A stretch of 64,000 nt of DNA from Eumeta japonica (GCA_005406025.1 BGZK01000221.1:310001-374000); one strand, 5' to 3'. Numbered from the stretch's first letter, positions 33,762 through 45,962 are shown. Numbers and translations are program-made. Notes: generated by a model not told the origin, from the letters alone.

Positions 33762-36700
33762 CAGTAGTTCCCAAACTTATTTTTCTCGTCGACCACTTTC
33801 AAAATTTTACTGGTTTCGGTGGACCCCCTGCTGCTACATTTCTACCACATTCTTAAAGTCGCCAAAAAATAAAAATTGTGTCGCTTCTGAGTTCTGTCCC
33901 TATATTCCGATAGGTAAAATAAAAACGAAAAATTGTACATTTTATAACACTTTATTTATTAAAAGAATAGAATTACAAGAAAAAATTAATAAGGTAATAT
34001 AGGTTCAGGTCATAATTTTAATTAATGGGAAGGATGTATTTGATGGAGTGTCAGCAAACGATCAATGTTAGGCTTTATTTTTGTGAGCAATAACCGCAAA
34101 TCCCGTTGTTTGTGATGTTTAATTTGCTCCTTTTTTGTTAAGAGGTTTGTAACGGCACTAAAACTCCTTTCGACAAGGTATGACGAGGGAAAAGCTAAAA
34201 ATTTCCTTGCGATTTCCCACAGTCCAGGATATTTTCGGGTATTTCTGCTTGCAGCCAAAATGTTTGGTAGCCTTTTCTAAATTTCACCTTCAGCTCCTCA
34301 TTGGTGCTTAGCTCGAGCAGCTCCTCTTGTAATACAACATTGGCCACTTCCGTTTCATCAAATGGATTTATGATCCATGGTGGTATATCCATCGTCAGAA
34401 TATCTTCAAACCTGGTTTTGAAGTCATCATGCAGGGCACTTAAATGTTGACTGTAGGTATGGATATCCTCATCAATACATTCTACCTGCGACAAGTTTGG
34501 AAATTGAGAGAATTCGCGCCGACTAATGTTTTGCTTCATAAATTTCAATTTCCCAAGAAAAGCCGAAATTATCCCCTTTGTTTTATTAAATTCAGGCTGT
34601 CCCCTTGTAACTGCAAGTTAATATCATTAAATTTTTAAACAAATCTGTCAAATACGCAATGTCTGCTTTGAATTTGATCAAGTTTTCTTTAAATCTGGAT
34701 CTCTACTTTCTAGGAACTCTAATACGGAATCGAAAACAGAGTAAAATCTCGTTAAGCATGCACCCTTCGACAACCAGCGCACTTCAGCATGTAAGAGCAA
34801 TCGTTGGAAGTCTTCATCATTTTCGTTGCACAATTGAGCAAATAAATGCGTATTCAATGCATTGCTTCTGATTTTGTTGACAGCTTTTATTACAAAATGA
34901 AGAGATTGGTTCAACCAGTCACTTAAATGTTTTGCCACAAGATGTTGTCGATGGATTACGCAATGAATAGCTGTAAGTCCTGGTATAATTCTTTTGAGAT
35001 GACTTATAAACCCACGATATCGCCCGACCATTGCAGGATCTCCGTCAGTTGCCACTGAAATAATGTTTGTAAATGGAATCGATTTTTCCGTAAAGAAATT
35101 ACTCAGGACATTAAATATTGATTCGCCTTTAGTGTCAGTCTCCAAAGTTCTGGCAAATTGCAATTCTTCGTGAATTTCTTCCTCCATAATAAATCGGACA
35201 TATGCCAATAATAATGCTTCATTACCGGGTAACGTTGACTCGTCCAGTTGTATAGAAAAATGAGTTTTTTGCAGATGATTGCACAAAAAACTTTCGATAT
35301 CAGAGCTCATTTCATCAATGCGTCTTTGTACAGTATTGTTACTTAATGGAATTCTTTTAGTACGTCAAATGGAGATTTGTGCAAAACAGTTTTTAAAACC
35401 TCTTCAACAGCGGGTAAAATTAATTGTTCTCCGATAGTGTGCGGTTTTCCAGATTTTGCTATAAGTAATGAGATATTGTAAGATGCCCGCAAGCCATCAT
35501 CGTTACTTTGAGATGTTGAAGCGAACATACTGTGCATGGTGGGTCTCTTTTCATATTTTTCCTTCAATGTTTGAAAATATTTTAAATCTTTACCTATTTT
35601 ATCAGTATGACACCTTTTTAGATGATCTTCGAGCTTTGATGGTTTCATAGAGTCATTACTCAAAACTTTGTTGCATAATAGGCACATGGGCAATTGTTTG
35701 TCTGCCTCTGATGGAACAAAACCATATTTCAAATAATCGACACTATATTGTCGACATTTTTCTTTGCTGTAGCCATGTTTCGTGTCAGTTACCTTACCTG
35801 TAAAAAAATGTTTTAGTAACCAAGTTTTTCTGAATATAGGTATCACACCGCAGCCTTTGTCAGCACGCGGAAATAGAATTACGGCTTGTAAAGGGACCAA
35901 CTAATAAACCGCTAAGACAAATACAGACGTTTTCACAAAACGGTATCAATTTTAAAGTACCTAATTTACCTCTAATTTTTAATAGTACAAATAAAAAGTA
36001 CAGCACTCAGTATCGAATACTGATCATATTTGTGTAGGAAAAAAATAAAAGTCGAAATCCCAAAATTGTCCATAAAAACGATAACTAACATTTCATCAAA
36101 TCAATGAGTTCACGCGCTCCGTGTATTTGCGTATTTTTTGTCTGCGGCTTCATTGTTAAAACGTGACAAACTGGCATCGAAGCTCAAGCCCCGCTCTTTT
36201 CCCGTCGCCCGCGCATTTGCAAGAAAAATTACAAAATTAATTGCTCTGCAATATTGCTTATTCGGCCTTTTTAGAGAGGCAGTGCTTCTCTCGTTAAAAA
36301 ACAATTGAATAAAACGTGCTGCGTTTGTCTTTAAATCGAAAGAGGACAATTAAAATATCTATAAGTTACTAAGTTACCTATCTATACAAGCAGTTGTGAT
36401 CAACCGACTAGTACACGTAAATAAAATACTTAAGTACTATAACAAAAAAAAAGGTAGGTACTTACTTTTCTCCGGCACTAGCAAACACTGATATAAATTT
36501 TCTAACATCTATTTTTCGAAATTCCGGAAACAAATGAATGAGTTTGCCTTTGGCATCAAGTATTTATAGTGGTGATCAAGTTCATGTCTGAACAAGCATT
36601 AAGCATTGTCGGGCGGATAGCGCTTTGCAAGTCTGTATGTACACGAAATTGTACGTTATATCGAATACGCAAGCTTGGACAAGTAACAGTCGCTTGCCTT

Positions 36701-36915
36701 ATTAAAATATTATCTGCTTAGTTAGGTACTTAAAACAATGTAGGTAGGCCCTTATAAAAACTATGCTTATATTTTTGCTATCAAAAGCAGATAAATTTTC
36801 GTGGACCCCCATTAATATCTTATGGACCCCCATTTTTTGTTCACGCCTACGTAGATCCCCAGCAAGTCTCCCGTGGACCCCTTGGGGTCCACCTGGACCA
36901 CTTTGGGAATCACTG
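33762..36915 (-). mobile_element. complete hAT-superfamily transposon with TSD
   Basis: The element is 3,154 bp. The left end CAGTAGTTCCCAAACTT and the right end, read on the minus strand, CAGTGATTCCCAAAGTGG are imperfect terminal inverted repeats of hAT type. The perfect 8-bp duplication ATGTAAAC flanks both ends, which is the hallmark size for hAT. Near the right end GTGGACCCC-type motifs repeat at least four times (about 36800-36895), with a further copy near 33810; such subterminal repeats usually bind the transposase. The minus strand encodes a BED-zinc-finger hAT transposase (34022-35900) with a few frameshifts. The intact duplication and limited damage suggest a moderately recent insertion. 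Confidence 0.93.
34022..35900 (-). pseudogene. hAT transposase, ZBED/FAM200-like, frameshifted
   Basis: hAT transposases cut the element at its ends; this ZBED5/FAM200-like branch has also been domesticated in vertebrates. N-terminal piece (35900-35343): VDYLKYGFVPSEADKQLPMC and a BED-type finger, CLLCNKVLSNDSMKPSKLED followed by HLKRCH, then KPHTIGEQLILPA. A one-base shift near 35360 leads into RIPLSNNTVQRRIDEMSSDI and the piece 35310-34678 with FSIQLDES (catalytic Asp region), TDGDPAMVGRYRGF and the AIHCVIHRQHLVAK segment with its Cys and two His. Another shift near 34670 leads to the piece ending at 34195. The C-terminal dimerisation block PSSYLVERSFSAVTNLLTKK (34022-34258) ends the protein. 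Three shifts in all, so it is inactive, although every domain is still recognisable. The true start may be downstream of 35900, near KHGYSKEKCRQ. Confidence 0.9.
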
Positions 36916-36923
36916 ATGTAAAC
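36916..36923. repeat. 8-bp target site duplication, right of hAT
   Basis: ATGTAAAC, identical to 33754-33761. Confidence 0.95.
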
Positions 36924-37882
36924 GAATCCATGGGTATATTTGAAACATAAATGAAAATCCTTACTAAATTTAAATTTGGGCTCAGCGAAGCGCGCAAGCA
37001 CCTAATTAATTTTATATGCTAGAAAAACGTAGGTAAAGACTAATGTCGTCACAAATCCTTATCTGTGATATTTATTGTCATGGGTCAACATTGGTTACAA
37101 CTAATCCAAAATGATATATTCTTAGCTTATATTGTTGTAGGCTTATTTAAGGTATAAAAATGGATGATCATTGTATAAAAAGAACAAAAGAAAAATAAAA
37201 GCCTACTAAAGAAAACTGTTGTGTTAAAATTATTGGTTTTTATTCAATTTCTGTTCAACTAGAATAAATCAAAATTAAATCCATACAGGATGTATGCCGT
37301 GATCTATTTAATTCTGATGCAGTCCATTTTAAATATTTTGAAATTCCGATCTGATCTAATTTTATGCGTTTTTTGAAAAGTCATAATAATTGCATAGCTG
37401 AAGCAGTTTGATACCTTATAATGAGATTTAAAAATAAAATTTGCAAGGCAAGTAAGTACCTACACAAAGATGAATCGCAAATTTGAATACTAAATTTATT
37501 CAAAGAGATACAAATTTCGGTTATTTATGTAAATCAGGATCTGCTAAGCCTTTGATTCGAAAACTCATTTCTTCATAGAAACAATTTTATACAAACTATG
37601 CGACGGAAGGCATCTTAATATGGATGTATATTCTGTTCTATGTATAAAAGGTCCAATGTAGCGCGGTTGGATTGAATTTCAGAATAAGTAGGTAGATAGA
37701 GATGTTCTGTGAATAAAAGGAAAATAGGATGGGATTGGTCTAAGTTGCCCGATTCTATGTTTTAATGTGAAATACTTTTTTATACAATGTCGACTTGCTA
37801 AATACGATAAATTATATTGTAGTAAAATATGTACTTTCTATTACACGAAATCCACGAAAAAAAAAGACTTCGATCTACGAAA
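36924..37882. other. AT-rich intergenic
   Basis: No supported gene or repeat. Confidence 0.4.
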
Positions 37883-37935
37883 GAAATTGAGTCCAGAATT
37901 ATACCCGCCTGGGGCGCCATTCTAGACTCAATTTC
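37883..37935. repeat. hairpin, 17-bp stem with one mismatch
   Basis: GAAATTGAGTCCAGAAT at 37883-37899 pairs with 37919-37935 except for one base; the 19-base loop is GC-rich. Confidence 0.85.
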
Positions 37936-38524
37936 AGAAGGGTTTATTAAGTTCGCAACATTCACCGAGGGCTAGTTGCCGAGATCCAAGGTCGTTTTGT
38001 TTTGGAGTGCTCAATAAACTAGATTGTTAATTCATTTTCTATTTTAATACGTCATTCACCGTAGCACGTTCCTTTTATATTATCGTATTTCGCAACGATT
38101 TCGTAAGGTAGTGTAATATTACTAATTTAAGTGCATTTATATATATATATATGATATTTCCATTTTATATAGAAAATTAACTTCTACAATCGTGGACGTT
38201 AAATTCTTTGGTGTTGTATATTGACCGATCACGTACTAAATCATGATATATATAAAAAAAAAACCATAAAAATATCGGTCATTATTCCATTGTCAATTCT
38301 AATCCCAATCCTGCTCTTTTATTATAATCATTATAAATTCACGGATATTTCTCAGAAGTGTAGGCGGAGACAATAGATTTCCACATGGTACGATATTTGA
38401 TAGCTATCTTTCTTGACTGTTATCTATCAATCTTTTCATACGAACTCGTCGGTTTCCGTTGCTTAAAATTTAGTTTTTTTTTTAATATTTCAGCAATTTG
38501 GTCTGTATAAAATTTTCTAAGGCT
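37936..38524. other. intergenic with short TA microsatellite
   Basis: A TATATATATATATAT run lies near 38138-38152. No other feature is supported. Confidence 0.4.
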
Positions 38525-38750
38525 ATTTGCTTTCGATTATGCTTAGTTCATTTCCGATTTTGGTCGCGGTCACAATTTCGACTTCGATTCAGATTCCGCT
38601 CTCAATTCTTATTCGGGCACTGCTTCTCATTTCGATTCCAGTTACGTATTTGATTCTAATTTTCGTCCTACGCTCGATGTCGACCTTGATTCCATTCTAG
38701 ATTTCGACCGGTCGCGATTCTGCTCCACGTCCCTCTCGCTTTCATTTTTG
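38525..38750. repeat. degenerate pyrimidine-rich tract (tract 2, opposite strand)
   Basis: A loosely hexameric series of TTCGATTC, TTCGACTTCGATTC, CATTTCGATTCC and CTTGATTCC units. Its complement matches the style of the purine tracts at 33577-33745 and 49276-49570. Confidence 0.55.
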
Positions 38751-39435
38751 CTAGTCGGCATGGTTCCGACATTGGATGAAGCCGGGACGAATGCCAGGAT
38801 CATAATAAAATGTAGGCTATATTGTTCGGGAATAATGTAGCTTATTATTATGAGTGACAAATTGTTTAGAGTCGGTACTAGCACAAGTATGCAGATGACG
38901 ACAAGGTGAAACGTTAATAGACTATTTTATTAACGCCGTTTCTTATTACTGTAGGGTTTTTTTGGTTCAGTTCAGTGATACAACAGTACAAACGAAGTAG
39001 AAGGCAAATGCTAGTTTTTATTTTTTCAGAAACCCTCTCGTTCGAGTGTACAACATAGCACGAGTTTCATAGTAATCGGATGATTGACTAAGGCACCCAA
39101 AGAAAATGAAAAAAAAATACACACCCACCGAAGGTAGTCTATTCTTACTCAGTGTTTGATTACAATCTGTTCAACCTTTTCGGAGAATAGCTCTGATAAA
39201 CAAACAAACAAACAGATATTTTATCGATTTATCCAGCGTTCTATAAAAGCTTGCTTAATGTATGCTATAACGGTCCGTCTCATTCATTTTAAACAGCTTT
39301 GTATGCATTTATTTATTTAACTAATATTTGAACCTTATTTTAAGATCTAACTTTTAATGAGTTATGGGCCTGTTCAACCGGTGAAGAAACCTTCCACACT
39401 TTCATAGAATACAGACGTAAAGAAACAACTGTTGT
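38751..39435. other. intergenic, no supported feature
   Basis: Contains an AAAC microsatellite (AAACAAACAAACAAAC, near 39198) and imperfect low-complexity DNA. Confidence 0.4.
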
Positions 39436-39625
39436 CTTTCGTCCAGTGAGTGAGAGTTCCTGTGGCCCACTACCGCTCCATCAATTTCCTCTCCATCACA
39501 TATTCTATTCCTACTGAAGTGGCTGGCAACGCACTGGTGACTTCTACGAGGCTGGGAGTGTCCATGGGCGGCGATGATCACCTGGTCTCTGTTGGTTCGC
39601 AAGCTCGTTTGCCCGTCGTGATTGC
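39436..39625 (-). repeat. lepidopteran interspersed repeat
   Basis: The minus strand reads GGCAAACGAGCTTGCG, GGTGATCATCGCCGCCCATG, GACACTCCCAG, GTGCGTTGCCAGCC, GGTAGTGGGCC. This order is a signature of one of the most frequent interspersed repeats in moths and butterflies. The opposing small open frames here are by-products of its GC-rich sequence. A shorter copy lies at 5361-5470. Confidence 0.7.
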
Positions 39626-40932
39626 TATAGGAAAAAACGCGCTTGAGGCGTGAGTAATGTCTTTATGATTCGATTTATTATCTTGTTGTCAATTCATTCT
39701 AGTCTGTGGCCTTTGCTAAACGTCCGAGTTCCGATATATTGCTCGATCCATAATCTCTGCACTCCAAACTATTGAATCAACTCCGTTGCGTGAAAAACAC
39801 TCTCAACCTCTGCATTTTACCGTCGGTATTCGATATCAAATATTGTTATTGAATTTACCAGACAGTAAATCATATTTACTTTCATCCCTCCGCGAAATAT
39901 TTTCAATTTGTCCACGATTTGCACTTCTTTTTTTCCACACAAGCCGAGCTGTCTTATCCTTAGCATAATTCTGTTCGTTCTTGGCATTACAAACCGGAGT
40001 TTTAACTGTCGTTTGATAGTCGCTGAGCTGGAAGCTGTCGGGGAAAGTTAAAAGTAGATATAACCGCTACTTCGGTACTTTTATTCTCTAGTGTATGTAC
40101 GAGTACCTATTGTCTCATTTTTAAAGTCACCAGAATTACATAGGAAGATCGTTTATGCATTCAGAATAAAACGCCAGAGAACGAGATTCGGCAAGGTCTT
40201 TGAAAAAGAGCAGGAAAGTGGACATAGAGTTTAAATTCTAATTGAAATGGCGAAGGGGTACTTCATTTTGTTAAAATTGTACCGTAGTCATTCCTGTAAG
40301 ACGTGCATAATATTTATGTGTGCATTTGAAAATTTTAAAAGTTGTACGTTTAAATTAAATTGTAATATGATTAATTGCAAAATGCATCTCTATGGCTTTC
40401 TACGTTGCGTAATTGTTTAGTGACAAATGTTTGTTAAAATTTTTCCATCGTAAACAGTCTTATGATTTTTAATCCTTATCCATCATTTCGCCATCTGCAT
40501 CAAGGTGGTGGTTACTTTATGCATCATGCCGCAGTACGGGATCTGATAAAGAAAGATTGATGAATGCCGTGCGTCTTTCTACTGTATTATGCATTGCAAC
40601 CGGGTGCATTCGTTGCCATTCATATGGCCTCTAAATCATTGCATTAGAGACATGCTTGATAGCATTAGAATATACTTTTGGGTATCGTTCACTCTCATCG
40701 AGATCACTATCTCTAAACCCGACCTAAAAAAAATAATTAATCATTTAAACCAAAAGTTTGAACGACATAACGAACTTGTATCGTTAATTTCGAACGAACC
40801 CAGTATTTTGGTTGTCTTACTACCCTGAATTTCGGTTCCATTAATGGTAAAAAACAAATTATTCAGCTTTCGCTATAAAATATATTTAATCGAGATAAAT
40901 TCGAATTTCGTTATATTTTATTTTTCAGCGTA
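39626..40932. other. intergenic, no supported gene
   Basis: Mixed composition, no coding or repeat signal that can be named. Confidence 0.4.
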
Positions 40933-41110
40933 CTTATATAAGTCCACTAGCTATCCCGCCCGCTTCGCTGGGTAATTTTTATTTATAAATAAAATGGCCA
41001 AGGATTTACGGAATTCGAAAAATGAGTAGCCTAGAACCATCTACAAATAATCCCGCATCGAATGGTCCCAGTCCCATGTCTATACGTTTAGTAGTTTTTA
41101 TGTGATTGGC
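40933..41110 (+). repeat. fragment of a lepidopteran dispersed repeat
   Basis: ACTAGCTATCCCGCCCGCTT followed by CGCTGGGTAATTTTTA is the familiar opening of a dispersed repeat (CCCG-C-GCTTCGCTGGGT) frequent in lepidopteran DNA. Similarity fades by about 41110. Confidence 0.45.
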
Positions 41111-42852
41111 GAACAAAGACAACCTATTTTCATTATATATCTATAGATAAAGACAATTTAAATGGATAGGGTGTGCATCTGCATGGAATGAGGAGCATAT
41201 TTTGTCGGTATAATTGCGAGTAGTCTTCTGTAACAGCGCCAGGTGTATCCGTTTTCCCCTTGCATCCGCATGGCGCTGTAAACACAAGGTATTAATAAAA
41301 TTATATCGTAGCTGGGTCGATGTTATTTCTATAGAAATCTCCGACTTAACGCGACGAATTGGAAATTTTCGTGGTAGGGATCTGAAATTTTCACAGATAA
41401 TACAAACCACGTGAAAGTGAACGTTGGTGACTCGGTTTTTTATGTTATTGTCGGTTGCGATTGTACAATTTATTAACTTTTTAACAGGGAAAAAAACTTC
41501 AAATATTGTATTGTGTGAGGTGTTAATTCAAATATACCTATATTAAAACAGACATTTATATTTTACATTGTAAATGGGAGCGTTTTAAGCTTCCAAATTT
41601 TCTACGTAGTATTATTAATCTAATAAAATTATTATATTATATTAATTAATCTATAAAAAAACTGTTTTAAACGATATTAATTAATCTATAAAAAACAATT
41701 CAAAATGACGGTTGGATGTTCTGAAATTCACCCTAGTTTTTATTTTAAACGAAAAAGACCGTTGTTGCATACTACGTTTAAAAATTGCGTGTCGTGTTTT
41801 AGTATGCAGCGGCGCGATGTGCGCAGGTTGGCCGGCGCAAAGCCACGTCATAGCTTCATCATCATGGCGTCACTGCATTACCTTAACATCCCGTTGGTAA
41901 TGCGATTAATGAAATGTAGTTAAAGGATACTTATTTATTTCATATTTCATCTATAACAAAACTACGTGTAGAATAAATTCCGATTCGTAACTTCAAACAT
42001 AAGAAAGCTTAAAATACTTAATATGTTAAAAAATGCCATACAAAAATTTTAGTGAGTTAGATTCGCTTTCATCTGTGATTACACGAAACAAACTCTTTAC
42101 AGGAGTCATTTCGACTTGTGTTTTCTTTCGGTAGCAAATAAATTAAATGATAATAGACGAAGAAAGGCAGCACATCCGGGATATTTCAAAACTTTCTGAA
42201 AGAGTCGGTTAAAGTGTTGGTGTGAACCATTTGAGATTTTCTTCCTATGCCAGTTTCGTTCACAAACGTCAATAAAATTGTGATAGTATTTAGGGTTTCA
42301 TAGTTTCGCCTATTGTCAAGCCTACGTAGACTGGCAGTCTATGTGCCCTAGTTTTAAAAATCTTTTGTAGGTAAAAGTAATGATTTAAAGGAAACCCCCA
42401 TACAAGACGAGTTTTGTTTTATTCTATTGTAAAATCGGTACCTTGTACGAACAAGCGTCAAATTTGCTGCTATTACGACGCTTATTTAAAAATAAAACAA
42501 AGAAGTATTAAGGACGTAGTAAAAAAATACTTTTTTTTTGATAAGTACAATTGTGGGTAGTAAGAAATCCTTGTTGTGTGACTCTAATTTGCACTTGGAC
42601 GTTTTTTTTTAATGAGATGATTTTTTTTTCTCAAATTTTGGACGTCCAAAACTGTAAATTATGTATCATAAATATAAATAAATTATAGGTAATTAAATGT
42701 ACAGGTTAAATAATATCAGCCTGATATACTTGTAAATATAAAACGAAAATTACATTTTTTTTGCTACAATTAGATGTATTTACAAATTTCGAGAATAATA
42801 ATATTACAGGTTTGTGAGTTCATTTATTCTGTCATAACGTCTAATAGTACGG
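41111..42852. other. AT-rich intergenic
   Basis: No supported gene. ATTAATTAATCTATAAAAAA occurs twice near 41640-41700 as a local tandem duplication. An imperfect inverted repeat ACAGCGCCA / TGGCGCTGT lies at 41233-41280. Confidence 0.4.
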
Positions 42853-43317
42853 GATCCGGCTGCTAAATTAGTACATTAATAATTTAGATTATCAAGAGTT
42901 AATTTTTAAGTATTTTTTACAACTAGGAAAAGTCATTTTTAATCAGGTGCCAACTAAAAATTGCCCGCCAGTATTATTAATTAAAATATTATTAATAGAC
43001 TTTTAGATAAATATTTCGTTTACATCTTATGGGAATAAAACTTACACCACTACACAACAGTGTATTTAAAAGATCTGAAAACTTACAGTTGCCGTCGATC
43101 GCTTAGCCGCAACCTATACGCAGCCAGGTGTAAACTGGTATAATTTTGTTTAAAATTTTCGTTTATAATGTATACTCATTTCATTTATACCACATTAAAG
43201 CTTATTTTTTTCTGTATTTAATGACATAAAGCTGCCTATATAAAAAAGCCCGCAAGTCAAAGTTTCCTACCCTTAAACATGCTAAGTATTAAAAATAGAG
43301 TGACAGAGAGTGAGTGC
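42853..43317. repeat. left terminal inverted repeat of the XPG-like element
   Basis: About 465 bp, inverted relative to 45500-45962. Few differences are seen, for example ACCTATACGCAGCC against ACCTATGCAGCC. Confidence 0.92.
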
Positions 43318-43886
43318 GCGAGGTTACTTGTTAGACAAGGATACTAAATGCCAGCTGAACGTGTTTTTTTGCGCTATTGCGCATGCTCCGATAAATAGGG
43401 TTCTCAACCAACGACCTAACTAGTAATAAAAATGATTCAAATGCTCTAAAAATGAAACGAATAAAGCATCAATATTTAACAAAATAATATTTAATTTATA
43501 AGTAATATTAAATATTATTCAGAAAATAACAATTGCATTAAATATTAAAATAATAATAATCATAAAATGAAAAACTCACAGACATATCTTGCAAAACGTT
43601 AGATTTTTGATTAGTTGTTTTTTTAAACCACATAACAAAACTTTTACTTTAAAGTAAAAAATCTAATTAATTTTATAAATGTGTTATTTTATTTATATTT
43701 TCAATTCAATCGCAGGTGACAAATTATTTACAGTAAATTACAGACAATAATATAATTGAATAGTTATCATAATAAGTTACAAAATAATTATCTGCTTATA
43801 CAGAATAAACAAGAATGTTTTAAAAAAAGAAAAGATTGATTAATTAATTAATTAATTAAAAAATTTTAGATTTTATTTCTTGCCAT
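43318..43886. other. AT-rich interior of the long-TIR element
   Basis: Non-coding segment between the left terminal repeat and the end of the nuclease-like ORF. It contains a TTAA-rich run (TTAATTAATTAATTAATTAA near 43840-43859). Confidence 0.6.
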
Positions 43887-45370
43887 TTATTCATAGTCGG
43901 ATTCCAGGCTGCTCTCACTATCATCGCTGCTATCAACTTCGTCACTACATACATCAGAATCTTCTTCGTTATCAGCAGAATCGTCCTGGGAATCACCTAG
44001 AATGATATTCTCTACCTCTAGAGGTGTTGCATTTCCTAAAAACCATGTTGGTTTCAGAGAGCCATCGAATATTAGCCAGCCATTATTCTCTGCGCTAAAC
44101 TGAATACAATTTGGCTCAGTAGCATTCAACCACATAGAATTCACATAAATAGTTCTCAAGATCTTTTGTTTTAAAGACTCCCAACATGGCAGAATATGAG
44201 TTGAGTCGAAGCCTTTAATATTTTTTATAAATTTCTCATTTGTATTTTTTGAGCCATACATTTTATTAAACATGATAAATCTTCCTTCATTAACACTTTG
44301 ACATTTAGGTATCCCGTACATAAGGCAGGTGAATTCTTGCACCGTTTCAATTTTATCATCATCTTCAATATCATAAGGATAAATTAATGATGCAAAAATT
44401 TTTTGAAATTTTTCATGTTTTATAAAAATTTTCAAGGGACGAACTTTTCCTTTGTTAAAGAAAGCAGCAGTGTAATCACTTCCGGTGAAAGCATGAAATG
44501 CTGGAAGCGCATGACCAAAGTTGGGCCTAATTTTTCGATAATTTCGAACAGTTGATACATATTTCATCTTTGTTACCTCTTTTGGATGCGCCGTTTGCTA
44601 ACCAAATTTTCATAGTAGGAAATCGGTGTATATTACCTAACAAAATTATCAGAATATCAGTATCAGATGCTTTAATGAGAATGTTGGAATGCTCCGGGAC
44701 TTATATGATATACAATCCTTGTGTCCGCTTCCTCATGATCACATGTCAAATCATCCTCATTATTTTTTGCTACTTTGTTTCCATTGCAACTATATGAAAA
44801 ACATTACTCTCCAACAGTAATAAAAAAAATTTTATCTTTTAATATTGAGACAAGTGAATCATCCTCCCAGTGCTGAGCTAAAAATTTAACCAAAGCTTCT
44901 TTGAAACAAAAACCTTTTAAAGATTTTAAGAAATCATTTGGCCTTGTTTGTAAAGGACCAATAATCGTATAAGGTATGTCAATACCTTCCCTGTTTTGTC
45001 TTTCGCAGTCTTTTATAGACGGTTTTAAATATCTATCAAAGACGATATGAACTTCTTTAGCCTTTTTGGCACACAGTTTTATCAAAATTAACTCAGCAAG
45101 TTTGCCAAATGTTTGTGGCAGAGTTGCACCTATTTGATACATATAATAAAATCCATCAATTATTTCTATGTCAACTTTGTCAGGATTTTCTGAGTCAATT
45201 TGAGACGTCAATTGTTTGCTTAAAGTTGACTTATCAGTTTTCAACATATCTCCTGAACATGAGAACAGTGCCGGAGGTATCGGTGCAAGAGGAAAAGACA
45301 AACAGTACCCAATATTAACCTTTTGTTTTATAGCAATTGCTAGCAGACGTCCAAAAATATCTCGTTCCAT
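43887..45370 (-). pseudogene. XPG/FEN1-like (PIN fold) nuclease-type protein, frameshifted
   Basis: N-terminal piece, 45370-44804 (188 codons): MERDIFGRLLAIAIKQKV, PLAPIPPALF, then VDIEIIDGFYYMYQIG, comparable to the first Asp strand of XPG-type PIN domains, and HIVFDRYLKPSIKDCERQNR, comparable to the VFDG-K-R segment of FEN1. Middle, about 44760-44580 in shifted frames: DHEEADTRIVYHI at the XPG-I acidic position and SDTDILIILLGN at the second acidic position. C-terminal piece, 44567-43887: ALPAFHAFTGSDYTAAFFNK, with GSDY as in the FEN1 helix-hairpin-helix entry, and an acidic tail. I recall a widespread family in aphids, Hydra and corals with the same motif string, of unknown function. At least two frameshifts and a stop interrupt it. 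The five-motif match to XPG nucleases is my own reading, not a search result. Confidence 0.75.
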
Positions 45371-45499
45371 TTTATTAAAATTTTATTTCCAATTTTATTT
45401 TTATATTTCTTTTACACAGTCAGATGCAAAATTAAATATTTTTATACGTTTTATTGGTCTAACAAATCTTGTAGGGTCTTCAAAACATTCGGAAAAAAT

Positions 45500-45962
45500 G
45501 CACTCACTCACTCTCTGTCACTCTATTTTTAATACTTAGCATGTTTAAGGGTAGGAAACTTTGACTTGCGGGCTTTTTATATAGGCAGCTTTATGTCATT
45601 AAATACAGAAAAAATAAGCTTTAATGTGGTATAAATGAAATGAGTATACATTATAAACGAAAATTTTAAACAAAATTATACCTGTTTACACCTGGCTGCA
45701 TAGGTTGCGGCTAAGCGATCGACGGCAACTGTAAGTTTTCAGATCTTTTAAATACACTGTTGTGTAGTGGTGTAAGTTTTATTCCCATAAGATGTAAACG
45801 AAATATTTATCTAAAGTCTATTAATAATATTTTAATTAATAATACTGGCGGGCAATTTTTAGTTGGCACCTGATTAAAAATGACTTTTCCTAGTTGTAAA
45901 AATACTTAAAAATTAACTCTTGATAATCTAAATTATTAATGTACTAATTTAGCAGTCGGATC
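45500..45962. repeat. right terminal inverted repeat of the XPG-like element
   Basis: Inverted partner of 42853-43317. The nuclease-like ORF starts about 130 bp inside it, so this repeat probably carries or borders the promoter. Confidence 0.92.

Larger units (their letters stand above)
42853..45962 (-). mobile_element. long-TIR DNA element encoding an XPG/FEN1-like protein
   Basis: The outer ends 42853-43317 and 45500-45962 are inverted copies about 465 bp long, nearly identical by eye throughout, starting GATCCGRCTGCTAAATTAGT. They share blocks such as GCGATCGACGGCAACTGTAA and GACTTGCGGGCTTTTTATAT. The 2.2-kb interior contains one degenerate coding region on the minus strand with PIN/XPG nuclease motifs, plus AT-rich non-coding DNA. 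No classical DDE transposase is visible. The Academ superfamily of DNA transposons is known to encode XPG nucleases, so an Academ relative or non-autonomous derivative is the best guess. No target duplication could be identified. Confidence 0.8.
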
